From Streptomyces sp. NBC_01304 (lineage in GTDB: Bacteria; Actinomycetota; Actinomycetes; Streptomycetales; Streptomycetaceae): DNA of 64,000 bases. The translations under genes were made by a program, and so were the position numbers. The number at the start of each line of letters is the position of its first letter. Within the stretch, counting starts at the first letter, position 1. This document shows positions 1-7,617 of this stretch, one piece after another. Below the pieces are notes generated by a model. The model saw nothing but the letters and a program-made list of their open reading frames with translations. It was not told the origin of the DNA and ran no database searches. The DNA lies in contig NZ_CP109055.1 in assembly GCF_035975855.1 (NCBI RefSeq), positions 6,882,001-6,946,000 of the forward strand, in the 5' to 3' direction.

Positions 1-8
1 AGGTCGAC

Positions 9-1262
9 GTGCCACGTCAGCACCCCCCTGAGGGAGTCCCTCGTGCAGGGGGTCCTCAAGCCAGGCCGCGCAGTGCCGCGGCCGGCTTCACTTCCCTGGT
101 GGCCCTTGCCGCGATGTCCCTCGTCGCGGGTCCGGCCACCGCCGAACCGCTGGCCGGTCCGTGCGCCCTGGAGCGCACGTCCGCACATCACTCGGAGGGC
201 CTCGACAACTGGAACAGCTCGTACCCGAAGCCGGTGCAGACGCTCGACGCGGTGATGGTCTTCCTGTCGTTCCCCGACGCGATCCCGATGACCACGCCCG
301 AGGAGCTGACCGCCGACTACTTCCCGACGACCAGCCGCTTCTTCGAGCGCGCCTCGTACGGAAGGTTCGCGCTGCGCCCGCACCCGCAGCGCGAGTGGAT
401 CGAGATGCCGCAGGCCTCGATGTCGTACGAGATAGAGCGTGACTGGGACGCGGGGCATCGCACCGCCTATCTGCGGGACGCCATGCGGGTCTCGGACGCG
501 GCGGTGGACTTCAGCAAGTACGACATCGTCTACTTCGTGGCCGACCCGGACGCGCCGGGCGTCGACTCCGACGCCACCAAGGTCGTGAACTTCGACAAGC
601 CGCTGAAGGCCGACGGCGTGGACGTACGCCGCATCGTCACGGTCTTCGAGCAGCATCCGCCGGACCGCAATGTGCTGGCCCACGAGACGGGGCACGTCTT
701 CGACCTGCCCGACCTCTATCACCGCCCGTCCGACGGCAAGGGCGACTGGGACACGTACGTCGGCGACTGGGACGTCATGGGCAGCCAGTTCGGGCTCGCC
801 CCCGACCTCTTCGGCTGGCACAAGTGGAAGCTGGGCTGGCTGGAAGAGCCCCAGGTGCACTGTGTGCAGGGCAAGGGGGACAGCCTGGTCACCCTGGAGC
901 CGCTGGGGGGCAAGGTGCAGCCGGGGCAGAGCGGCGGCACCCGGCTCGCGGTGGTCCGTACCGGGCGGGGCAGCGCGATCGCGATCGAGGCGCGGGGCTC
1001 CGCCGGCAATGACGGGGCGACCTGCACCGAGGGCGTGCTGATCTACCGCGTACGCAATGAGACGGCGTCCGGCGGCGGCCCGGTCGAGGTGGTGGACGCC
1101 CATCCGCACTCGGAGGCGTGCTGGAACGAGTCGGTGTACCCGCCGCTCGCCGATGCGCCGGTGCGGGTGGGGGAGAGCTTCTCGGTGCCGGGCGAGAAGG
1201 TGCGGGTGCAGGTGGTGGACCGCTCGAAGTCGGGCGCGTGGACGGTGAAGATCACCACCTGA
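9..1262 (+). CDS. secreted M6-type metalloprotease domain protein
   Basis: A 417-residue secreted zinc metalloprotease of the immune-inhibitor-A/M6 type. The metal motif HETGH followed by a downstream Asp sits near residue 226 (LAHETGHVFDLPDLY), and a 'WDVMG' Met-turn-like segment follows about 28 residues later. A hydrophobic stretch at about residues 25-45 ending in ATAEP looks like a signal peptide, so the protein should act outside the cell. The start used is the GTG at position 9, with AGG just upstream. The N-terminus is long for a signal peptide and the true start could lie outside the window. A strong terminator follows. Family assignment is by motif and layout; the substrate is unknown. 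Confidence 0.75.
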   Translation: MPRQHPPEGVPRAGGPQARPRSAAAGFTSLVALAAMSLVAGPATAEPLAGPCALERTSAHHSEGLDNWNSSYPKPVQTLDAVMVFLSFPDAIPMTTPEELTADYFPTTSRFFERASYGRFALRPHPQREWIEMPQASMSYEIERDWDAGHRTAYLRDAMRVSDAAVDFSKYDIVYFVADPDAPGVDSDATKVVNFDKPLKADGVDVRRIVTVFEQHPPDRNVLAHETGHVFDLPDLYHRPSDGKGDWDTYVGDWDVMGSQFGLAPDLFGWHKWKLGWLEEPQVHCVQGKGDSLVTLEPLGGKVQPGQSGGTRLAVVRTGRGSAIAIEARGSAGNDGATCTEGVLIYRVRNETASGGGPVEVVDAHPHSEACWNESVYPPLADAPVRVGESFSVPGEKVRVQVVDRSKSGAWTVKITT

Positions 1263-1303
1263 GGCACGGCTTTCGGACAGTGCCCAGGCAGTGTCCGGAC
1301 ACA

Positions 1304-1337
1304 CGAAAGGCCCCTCGCTCTCGCGAGGGGCCTTTCG
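1304..1337. terminator. rho-independent-type hairpin
   Basis: A perfect 15-bp inverted repeat (1304-1318 and 1323-1337) with a 4-nt loop lies between the end of the protease gene and tRNA-Lys. It probably ends transcription from both sides. There is no long U-tract, as is usual in Streptomyces. Confidence 0.8.
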
Positions 1338-1344
1338 TCGTCTG

Positions 1345-1418
1345 TGCGCCGCCAGGGACTCGAACCCCGGACCCGCTGATTAAGAGTCAGCTGCTCTAAC
1401 CAACTGAGCTAGCGGCGC
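1345..1418 (-). tRNA. tRNA-Lys (anticodon CTT)
   Basis: On the minus strand the sequence folds as a complete cloverleaf with acceptor stem GCGCCGC/GCGGCGC, D-arm GCTC...GAGC, anticodon loop CTCTTAA (anticodon CTT) and T-arm with GGTTCGA. CCA is not encoded. Its 5' end overlaps the last 10 bp of the upstream prim-pol-family gene on the same strand. Confidence 0.95.
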
Positions 1419-2026
1419 TTGCTGACGTCGTAGACCTTAGCATCCTGATCCGGGGGAGGAAAAATCGATATGCGCACCGCGGCTCCGGCGGCGGCCCGGG
1501 CGGCCCGTACCGCGGCCCAGAGCATCACCTCGGGGCCCGGCAGCCAGGGGTGCCGGGTGTCCGGCGCGACCAGCCAGCGCGAGCCGAGCCGGCCGGCCGG
1601 GGCCGTGTCCGGGTCGCTGACCAGCGGCGGGACCGTGACGGCGTCGCCCGTGCCGTGGCAGAGCGGGAGTGGAACGTCCGGGCTCCACTCCTCCCAGGCG
1701 AGCAGCGCGGGCAGGCGCTGGGCGGTGCCGGGGGCGGCGAAGAGCAGCATCCGCCCGCGGTACGCGGCGACCGGGCCGGAGCCCGGCCCCTCGTCCCATA
1801 AGCGGTCGAGCATGCGCCGCCCGAAGATCGCGGGAACGCTCACCACGTCGAAGGCGGAGCCACAGGGGAGCACGACCGGGGCGGCCCGGCGGGACTCCCA
1901 CAGCGCGAGAGTGCTGCGCGGAAACGTCGTGGCCGAGGCAAGCCAGGCCGCACCCGGCGCGGTGACCAGGCCGGCGTGGTCGTGGTCGTGGGCGGCGGCG
2001 GGGTGGCTCATCTGCGGAGTGCTCAT
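1409..2026 (-). CDS. prim-pol (bifunctional DNA primase/polymerase N-terminal) family protein
   Basis: A 205-residue protein resembling Streptomyces proteins that carry the bifunctional primase/polymerase N-terminal name. Recognisable stretches are LPCGSAFDVVSVP, FGRRMLDRLWDEGPGSGPVA and RWLVAPDTRHPWLPG. I see no clear archaeo-eukaryotic-primase metal triad, so enzymatic activity is doubtful. The start is the ATG at 2026. Codon 76 is TTA (bases 1799-1801), rare in Streptomyces and read by the developmentally controlled bldA tRNA. The 3' end overlaps tRNA-Lys by 10 bp. It lies downstream of a helicase/nuclease gene set on the same strand. The family name comes from memory of similar proteins; function is unknown. 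Confidence 0.6.
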   Translation of the reverse strand: MSTPQMSHPAAAHDHDHAGLVTAPGAAWLASATTFPRSTLALWESRRAAPVVLPCGSAFDVVSVPAIFGRRMLDRLWDEGPGSGPVAAYRGRMLLFAAPGTAQRLPALLAWEEWSPDVPLPLCHGTGDAVTVPPLVSDPDTAPAGRLGSRWLVAPDTRHPWLPGPEVMLWAAVRAARAAAGAAVRISIFPPPDQDAKVYDVSKRR

Positions 2027-2212
2027 GGGTCCAGGTGTACCGGGAGTGAGCGTTCCGTTTCTGTGGGTTGGCAGAAACCGGGACAGGGTGGGGTGCGGGG
2101 GAGTACCTTGCCCCTCCGGCATATGCCAAGCGATCTTGATTTCCCCCGGCGGAGCCCCGTGAGCCAGGCGGGTTCGGGCTCGCGACGAAGCGGGGGACAG
2201 GCTCGTCCCGCC

Positions 2213-2352
2213 AGGGGCGCGGGGAACTGCGCGCCCAGCCACGAGGCACCCGCAGCTGACCGACAGCCCTCCGGCACGGGAAACAGCCCCTCCGGCAAGG
2301 AGCGGGGGCCCGGGGGCGGAGCCCCCGCGACCCGAGCCGGGGCAAGCCCCAC
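2213..2352. repeat. intergenic region with two dispersed repeat elements
   Basis: The gap between the prim-pol-family gene and the 113-residue gene holds two elements. One, at about 2213-2261 (a GGGGCGCGGGGAACTGCGCG core), recurs at 45613-45665. The other, at about 2290-2330, is a GC-rich hairpin (gggggcccgggggcggagcccccg) that recurs in related form at about 15680-15706 and 47592-47615. I see no gene here. Confidence 0.75.
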
Positions 2353-2368
2353 CCAAGAGGCGAGGCCT

Positions 2369-2710
2369 CTACTGCTGCGTACCGGTGCGGAGCAACTCCC
2401 GGCCGAACTCGACCATCCGCTTCGCGTAATCCTCGGTCCACTCGGCCTGCGCAGCGATATCCGCCGGGGTCAGCCGATCGAACCGCCGAGGATCGGCCAG
2501 CTGGGCCGCCGCGATCGCCTGGAACTCGATCGACCGGTCGGTCGCGGCGCGAAAGGCGTGGGTCAGCTCGGTGGCGCGGCTCAGCAGCTCCCTGGGGTCC
2601 TCGATCGACTCCAGGTCGAAGAAATGGTCCGGGTCGGCGGTCGCCGAGGTCGGCTCGAAGAGCAGCGGCGCGGGTCGCAACCGCCTACTGCCCTGCTCCG
2701 GCTCCGCCAT
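2369..2710 (-). CDS. conserved hypothetical protein, 113 aa
   Basis: A small, acidic, probably all-helical cytoplasmic protein with no signal peptide or membrane segment. The central part (SRATELTHAFRAATDRSIEFQAIAAAQLADPRRF) and the C-terminus (QAEWTEDYAKRMVEFGREL) look amphipathic and helical. It lies 74 bp downstream of the SF1B helicase gene on the same strand and may be co-transcribed with it. I do not recognise a family. Codon use is normal for the genome, which supports a real gene. Confidence 0.65.
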   Translation of the reverse strand: MAEPEQGSRRLRPAPLLFEPTSATADPDHFFDLESIEDPRELLSRATELTHAFRAATDRSIEFQAIAAAQLADPRRFDRLTPADIAAQAEWTEDYAKRMVEFGRELLRTGTQQ

Positions 2711-2784
2711 GTGTCAGTCCCTTCGTCGTACGCATACGTGGCCGTTGGGCCGCCTTCTATTGTCCAGCCCCGCGCAAGAGGGCC

Positions 2785-4131
2785 TCAGCCCCGCCAGGCC
2801 ACCCGATGCTCCGCCAGCTGCGCAAGCACCGCGTGGTTCGCCTCCCAGCCGTCCGGGAACTTCACGGTGACCCCCAACTGCACTGGCTCTGTTGAGGGAT
2901 GGTCGTCCAGGAGGTCGGCGACGCCCGCGCGGCAGACCACGATGCAGGCGTGCCGGTGCCGGGAGGCGAGCACGCACAGCCGGCCCGTCTCCAGGTGGAA
3001 CGCCGTCGCGTCGGGCCGCCCGGACAGCGGGTGCAGCACGACCGTGACGTCGTACTCGCGTCCCTGCAGCCGGTTCGCGGTGTCCACCGTGATGCCCGCC
3101 ACGCCCAGCTCGGCGAGCGCGGCCCGCACCGCGGCGGCCTGGTCGCGGTGGGCCGTGCCGACGGCGATGCGGTCCGCGGTGAGCGGCACCGGGTCCGGGC
3201 CCCGCTCGGAGGTGGCCGCGCCGCCGCGGTCCAGGAGGCGGCGGACGACCTGGGCCACCGCGCGCACCGCCTCGGGGTCCGTGCGCGGGGTGTGCCGCGC
3301 GGGGAGTTCGAGCAGGCCCCAGCCCGACTCGGCGGCCTCGTCGATCACCCGGTCCGGGCCCGAACCGTCCGACGGCACACCGAAGTTGAGCCTGCGGTCC
3401 TCGTGTCCGGTGCCGCTGCGGAACGGTGTGTACGGGTAGAAGGCCCGGCTGACCAGGGGAGCGGCCGAGGCGGGCAGTCGCCAGGACACGGGCAGGCGGT
3501 GCTGCGGGAGTTCCGGATTGTGCGCGAGCAGCGTGGTCACCGCGCTCGACGACGGATCGTACGAAAGCCCCGCCCATTGCTCCGAGCCGACGATCGAGAA
3601 CGGGTCCAACTGCCCCGGATCGCCCACGAACAACGCCCGCTCGAAGAGCCCGGCCACGGCGAGCAGCCCGTCCGAACGCATCTGATAGGCCTCGTCGACG
3701 ATCGCGTGCTGCCAGGGCTCGACGTCCTTGACGTGCGCCCACTTGGCGGCCGTGGAGATCACGACGGGCAGTCCCGCGAGGTCGCCGGCCTTGGTCGACT
3801 TCCGTACGTGATCGAGCTCGTCCAGCGCCTTGTCGTAGGGGTCCGCGTCACTGCTGTGCAGCCGCCCTACGGGCAGCTCCGGGTCCTTCTCGGCGAGCCG
3901 CAGGACCAGGTCGTCGACCTGTGCGTTGGTCTGCGCGACCACCATCAACGAGCGCCCGGCAGCAGCCAGTTCGCGTGCGGCGTTGACGACGAGCGTCGAC
4001 TTCCCGGCGCCGGGCGGCGAGTCCACGACGACACCGCGCGCGGTGCCGTGCAGCGTGTCCTCCAGGATCGCGGCAGTGGCCCGGGAGGCCGCGGCGCCGG
4101 GGTCGAAGGCGGTGTCGTTGGGCCTGTTCAC
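2785..4131 (-). CDS. SF1B (Dna2/Upf1-like) DNA helicase / ATPase
   Basis: A 448-residue superfamily 1 helicase core. Visible motifs are Walker A SPPGAGKST near residue 40, motif II IVDEAYQM near 155, motif III FVGDPGQLDPF near 175, motif V TVDTANRLQGREYDV near 360 and motif VI-like LASRHRHA near 400. The pattern fits the SF1B branch (RecD2, Upf1, Dna2). The GTG start at 4131 has GGAG eight bases upstream. The reading frame also stays open upstream through the 150-bp repeats, so an extended N-terminus cannot be excluded. Its upstream neighbours on the same strand are an unknown protein and a RecB/Cas4-like nuclease, suggesting a helicase-nuclease pair acting on DNA ends or flaps. Confidence 0.8.
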   Translation of the reverse strand: MNRPNDTAFDPGAAASRATAAILEDTLHGTARGVVVDSPPGAGKSTLVVNAARELAAAGRSLMVVAQTNAQVDDLVLRLAEKDPELPVGRLHSSDADPYDKALDELDHVRKSTKAGDLAGLPVVISTAAKWAHVKDVEPWQHAIVDEAYQMRSDGLLAVAGLFERALFVGDPGQLDPFSIVGSEQWAGLSYDPSSSAVTTLLAHNPELPQHRLPVSWRLPASAAPLVSRAFYPYTPFRSGTGHEDRRLNFGVPSDGSGPDRVIDEAAESGWGLLELPARHTPRTDPEAVRAVAQVVRRLLDRGGAATSERGPDPVPLTADRIAVGTAHRDQAAAVRAALAELGVAGITVDTANRLQGREYDVTVVLHPLSGRPDATAFHLETGRLCVLASRHRHACIVVCRAGVADLLDDHPSTEPVQLGVTVKFPDGWEANHAVLAQLAEHRVAWRG

Positions 4132-4186
4132 AGGGGTTTCTCCGCGATCACGAGGGCGAGGGGCACCGGGCGGGCCGGGCCGGTGG

Positions 4187-4710
4187 CCGGGCAGCTCGCA
4201 GCAGCGACGCGTCGCGCCCGGCTGCTCGCGCGTGCGGGGTCCGGGCAGGTCGTACCACCCTGCCGGGGCGGCGGCTTCGGCCCGGCGGGCAGTGAATGCG
4301 GCGTGCCGAGGGGTGAGTTGGTGCTGTGGCGTGAGGCCGGGCAGCTCGCGGCAGCGACGCGTCGCGCCTGGCTGCTCGCGCGTGCGGTGCCCGGGGAGGT
4401 CGTACCACCCTGCCGGGGCGGCGGCTTCGGCGCGGTGGGCAGTGAATGCGGCGTGTCGAGGGGTGAGTTGGCGCGGTGGCATGAGGTCAGGCAGGTCGCG
4501 GCAGCGACGCGTTGCGCCTGGCTGCTCGTGCGGGCGGGGTCCGGGCAGGTCGTACCACCCTGCCGGGGCGGCGGCTTCGGCGTGGCGGGCAGTGAATGCG
4601 GCGTGCCGAGGGGTGAGTTGGTGCTGTGGCATGAGGTCAGGCAGGTCGCAGCAGCGACGCGTCGCGCCCGGCTGCTCGCGCGTGCGGGGCCCGGGCAGCT
4701 CTCGGCATCG
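4187..4710. repeat. 150-bp tandem repeat array (3 full copies plus a partial)
   Basis: An exact 150-bp period, with the marker GCAGCGACGCG at 4201, 4351, 4501 and 4651. Copies differ at scattered positions, and a shorter degraded copy follows at about 4700-4740. The array fills the 673-bp gap between the unknown gene (ending at 4805) and the helicase start (4131). Because 150 is a multiple of three, the minus-strand frame stays open and would encode a 50-residue repeat containing AAPAGWYDLPG. This frame uses more A/T-ending codons than the neighbouring genes. Confidence 0.9.
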
Positions 4711-4804
4711 ACGCGTCGCTTCCGGCCGCCCGCGCGTGTGCGGCCCGGCGCGTGGTCCGCGTTGCCCTGCCGGGAAGGCCCGCCCCGCACCCCGTGGCTC
4801 GCGG

Positions 4805-6400
4805 TCACAGCACGTCCTCCGCAGTCACCGCATCCGGGCGTTCCGCCTCGCCCCCCGGCGGCCCGCCGTGCGTCCACGGGGTCTCCTCCGGGTCCGGCAG
4901 CTTCGCGCCCCCGGGCGGGGTGTGCTCGAAGAGGGTCCAGCACACCTGGTCGCCCTTGCCGGGGACGGATCCCGCCTCCGGCTCCTTGCCGCGGCCCATC
5001 TTGTCCAGCAGGCGCAGCACCACGACGCCGGCTCCCTCGTCGGTGGCGTAACCCACGAACTCCGCGCTCTGCGCCTTGCCTTCGAGGGTGCGGTACACCT
5101 TGGCGCGCTCGCCGAGGTGCGGCCGGTCGTCCGTCCGGACGGTGATCAGGGGGCGCGGGCTCGGCCGCTTGCTCTCGCTGTACGCCATGACGACCTCGGT
5201 CACCTCGCCCGCGAAGGCCTCCCCGGTGAGCCGCCGCCCGGCCATCACCAGCGGGTCGTCCAGGGCCTCCTGGGCCTCGAGCCGGGTCTGCGCGGTCTCC
5301 CTCGTGGCCAGCTTGTTCGCCGCCGTCACCGCGTCGTCGCGGCGGGGCTGCGGGGGTTCGCCGGCCAGGATGCGCTCGCGCTGGCCGTGGTACGACCAGC
5401 GGTCACTGATGCGGCGGTCGGCGGTGTGCGCCCCTCCGGGCAGGGCCCGCAGCAGGTCCAGGCCGCGCCAGACAGCGTCCCAGGTGGGACGGGTACGGGA
5501 CTCGACCAGGTCCCTGATCTCCCGCTCGGCGGACGACAGTTGGCCCAGCCGGTCGTCCGCCACCAGGCCGTCCTCGGCGGCCGCGAGAGCCGTACGCGCG
5601 CGGTCGTAGCGCTCGATGGCCGGGGCGAGCAGCTTGTTGTCGAAGGCCGGATCGGTCGCCGGACCTGCGGGAGGGCAGAGCAGCTGCCCCGCGCGGTCCC
5701 GGCCCAGCTCGGCCCGGAGCGCCGCAGCCGCGCCCGAAGTGCCCTCGGGCGGGTCGATCCAGGCGAGCAGCGCGCCCAGGTGCTGGTCCTCCAGGCTGGA
5801 CTGCCCGGTCGCCCAGTGCCGCGAAAGGAGCTCCGTCGCTGTGAGGAGCAGCGCGGACCCCGGCACCCGCGCCCGCTCCGCGAAGTGCGTCAGCCAGCGA
5901 CCGAGCAGCGGCACGCGCGGGGGCGCGGGGAACGGCCCCTCGGGGTCCTGCTCGGCGGTCCGGCGAAAGCGCATGGAGCGGCCCAGGAGCCGCACGAACT
6001 CCACACCCGCCCGGCTGGGCACGATCAACTGCGGTGCTTCCACGCACAGTTCGACCTCGACCTTGACCCGCTTGCCGGTCTCCGGGTCGGTCTCGTTGCG
6101 CTCGGTCGTATCCGTCTCCTCGGCGAACGAGTCGACGTACGGCAGGACCTCCTCGGCGAGCTCGGCCAGGAAGGCGAAGCGCAGGTCCCGGTCGCGCGGC
6201 TGCGGCACGACGAGCAGCCGGGGCCGCTCCCGGTCGGTGCCGACCAGGGCGCCGAGCGGGGCGCCCGCCTCGCCGGCGGTGGTGAGCGGGACGAGGACGA
6301 GCGGCCGGTCGGACAGATGGCGGTGCCGCACGGTGGCCAGGGGCTGTGCCCGGCCGGACTCGACGGCCTCGAGCCGGGCGAGCGTGGTGATCAGGGACAT
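4805..6400 (-). CDS. conserved protein of unknown function in nuclease-helicase operon
   Basis: A 531-residue, soluble, charged protein with no signal peptide or membrane segment. The N-terminal half (to about residue 170) looks like a mixed alpha/beta fold. The middle is helical and rich in Arg and Glu. The last roughly 130 residues (from GEVTEVVMAYSESKR) look like a small beta-rich domain. I recognise no catalytic motif or family. Its ATG overlaps the last 10 bp of the nuclease gene and has GGGAGGG seven bases upstream, so the two are probably translationally coupled. The consistent pairing suggests a structural or regulatory partner of the nuclease and helicase. Confidence 0.75.
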   Translation of the reverse strand: MSLITTLARLEAVESGRAQPLATVRHRHLSDRPLVLVPLTTAGEAGAPLGALVGTDRERPRLLVVPQPRDRDLRFAFLAELAEEVLPYVDSFAEETDTTERNETDPETGKRVKVEVELCVEAPQLIVPSRAGVEFVRLLGRSMRFRRTAEQDPEGPFPAPPRVPLLGRWLTHFAERARVPGSALLLTATELLSRHWATGQSSLEDQHLGALLAWIDPPEGTSGAAAALRAELGRDRAGQLLCPPAGPATDPAFDNKLLAPAIERYDRARTALAAAEDGLVADDRLGQLSSAEREIRDLVESRTRPTWDAVWRGLDLLRALPGGAHTADRRISDRWSYHGQRERILAGEPPQPRRDDAVTAANKLATRETAQTRLEAQEALDDPLVMAGRRLTGEAFAGEVTEVVMAYSESKRPSPRPLITVRTDDRPHLGERAKVYRTLEGKAQSAEFVGYATDEGAGVVVLRLLDKMGRGKEPEAGSVPGKGDQVCWTLFEHTPPGGAKLPDPEETPWTHGGPPGGEAERPDAVTAEDVL

Positions 6401-7617
6401 GAAGTCACCCTCCCGGGGCCGGGGCCGGGGCCGGGGCCGGGGCCGGGGCCGGGGTCGGCGACCGGGGCGCAGGCCAGCGCCGCGGCCCGCAGTCCCGCCG
6501 CCCGGCGCAGCGCCGCGACCGCAGGATCGTCCGGGTCGCCCGCGGCGCCACGGGCCGCCGAGAGCACCCCGCCGACCGTCGTGAGACCGCCGAGCTCGCC
6601 GCGCACGGAACGGCCGAGCGAGGTCACGGCGCCCTCCGCGCGCGAGCGGTCGCGGCAGTGGAAGGCCAGCTCACAGGCGGCCAGGCACTCCGGTGCGTAC
6701 TGCGCCGGAACCGACTCGACCGCCGCCGTCAGCTCGGCGGCCGGGCGCTCGACGTCGAAGGTCGTGCCCTCGGGGAGCGCCGCCGCGATGTCGTCGATCC
6801 GGGTGAGCCGGGCCAACTGACGGCGGGTGACCGACAGTTGCTTGCGTACGTCCACCACGGACGCGGTCGGCAGGTTCGAGAAGTCCTTCGGGCAGACCAG
6901 GAGCACCCGGTGGTCGACCACCGGCGCCGGATCGAGGCGTCCGGCGACCTGCTCAAGCGCCAGTACGTACACCGCGGCCTGCCGGGCCGCGGCGCCTACC
7001 TTCGCGGCGTCCGCCGAACCGTCGATCATCGGGAAGGACTTGATCTCCACGACCGTCCAGTGCCCGTCCGGATGCACCACCACCGCATCCGGCTCCAGGA
7101 AGGCCGGCGAGCCCGCCACGTCCAGGGCGAGCATCGGATGGTCGAGCAGCGTCCACTCTCCGGCGCCGGAGGCCTCCCGCAGCGCGAGCGCCGTCCGCGC
7201 GGCCCGCCCCTCGGGCCCGACCGCGGCGAGGTCGGGAACCCGCGCGGGCCCCGGCTCACCGCCGAGCCGGTCCTGGACCAGGCGAAGCAGCTCCGCCCCG
7301 CCGTCCGCCTTGACCTTCGCCTCGAAGGCGTTTCCCCGCACGAACGCGAACTGGGACTGCCCGAACCCGGAGGGCGACCCGAGCGCCGAGGCGAGCGCCG
7401 ACTTGTCCACCCCGGCCCCGTCCAGGAGGGCGCGCCGCCTGCAGCCCGGGTTGGCGGCGAGTGCCGCGAGGGCGCGTGCGTCCAGGGCCTTCGGCTGGAG
7501 TGCCGGGCCCCGCAGCTCAGCGAGCCGCTGTCGCAGCGCCGGACTCTGCGGCGCCGGCGGTGCTGTCTGCGTTGGCGGATCCGCTGCCGGCCCCGCGCTG
7601 TTGGGGAATTCGCTCAC
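6391..7617 (-). CDS. RecB/Cas4-like PD-(D/E)XK nuclease with Fe-S cysteine set
   Basis: A nuclease of about 408 residues. Motifs in order are a lone Cys (NPGCRRRALL), RGNAFE (motif I Glu), EPDAVVVHPDGHWTVVEIKSFP (the D...ExK core), QAAVYVLAL (the QxxxY motif of RecB nucleases) and a C-terminal CLAACELAFHC cluster. One Cys before and three after the nuclease core is the layout that holds a 4Fe-4S cluster in Cas4, AddB and Dna2. The start is uncertain: GTG 7617 is used, while GTG 7641 and TTG 7647 are also open. The gene overlaps the upstream PAP2 gene by about 100 bp. The C-terminus ends in a Pro-Gly repeat encoded by a GGGGCC tract. Confidence 0.8.
   Translation of the reverse strand: MSEFPNSAGPAADPPTQTAPPAPQSPALRQRLAELRGPALQPKALDARALAALAANPGCRRRALLDGAGVDKSALASALGSPSGFGQSQFAFVRGNAFEAKVKADGGAELLRLVQDRLGGEPGPARVPDLAAVGPEGRAARTALALREASGAGEWTLLDHPMLALDVAGSPAFLEPDAVVVHPDGHWTVVEIKSFPMIDGSADAAKVGAAARQAAVYVLALEQVAGRLDPAPVVDHRVLLVCPKDFSNLPTASVVDVRKQLSVTRRQLARLTRIDDIAAALPEGTTFDVERPAAELTAAVESVPAQYAPECLAACELAFHCRDRSRAEGAVTSLGRSVRGELGGLTTVGGVLSAARGAAGDPDDPAVAALRRAAGLRAAALACAPVADPGPGPGPGPGPGPGRVTSCP
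6415..6456. repeat. GGGGCC hexanucleotide tract
   Basis: Six perfect GGGGCC units followed by one with a single change (GGGGTC), on the plus strand. It lies inside the 3' end of the nuclease gene and encodes an alternating Pro-Gly tail. It ends about 15 bp before the start codon of the next gene. Such tracts can form G-quadruplexes and change length by slippage. A unit change adds or removes two residues without a frameshift. Confidence 0.9.

Noticed and set aside
1345..1418. tRNA-Lys as an integration site of a genomic island containing the helicase/nuclease set
   Set aside because: No integrase gene and no direct repeat of the tRNA 3' end were found in the window, and base composition does not change across the set.
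4187..4710. Possible CRISPR array
   Set aside because: The repeats are direct, 150 bp and contiguous, with no unique spacers and no cas genes nearby apart from a Cas4-like nuclease domain that fits a helicase-nuclease operon.
2899..5145. Very long open frames on the plus strand over the helicase and repeat region
   Set aside because: They run antisense to genes with clear motifs and arise from high GC content; no conserved domain or ribosome site.
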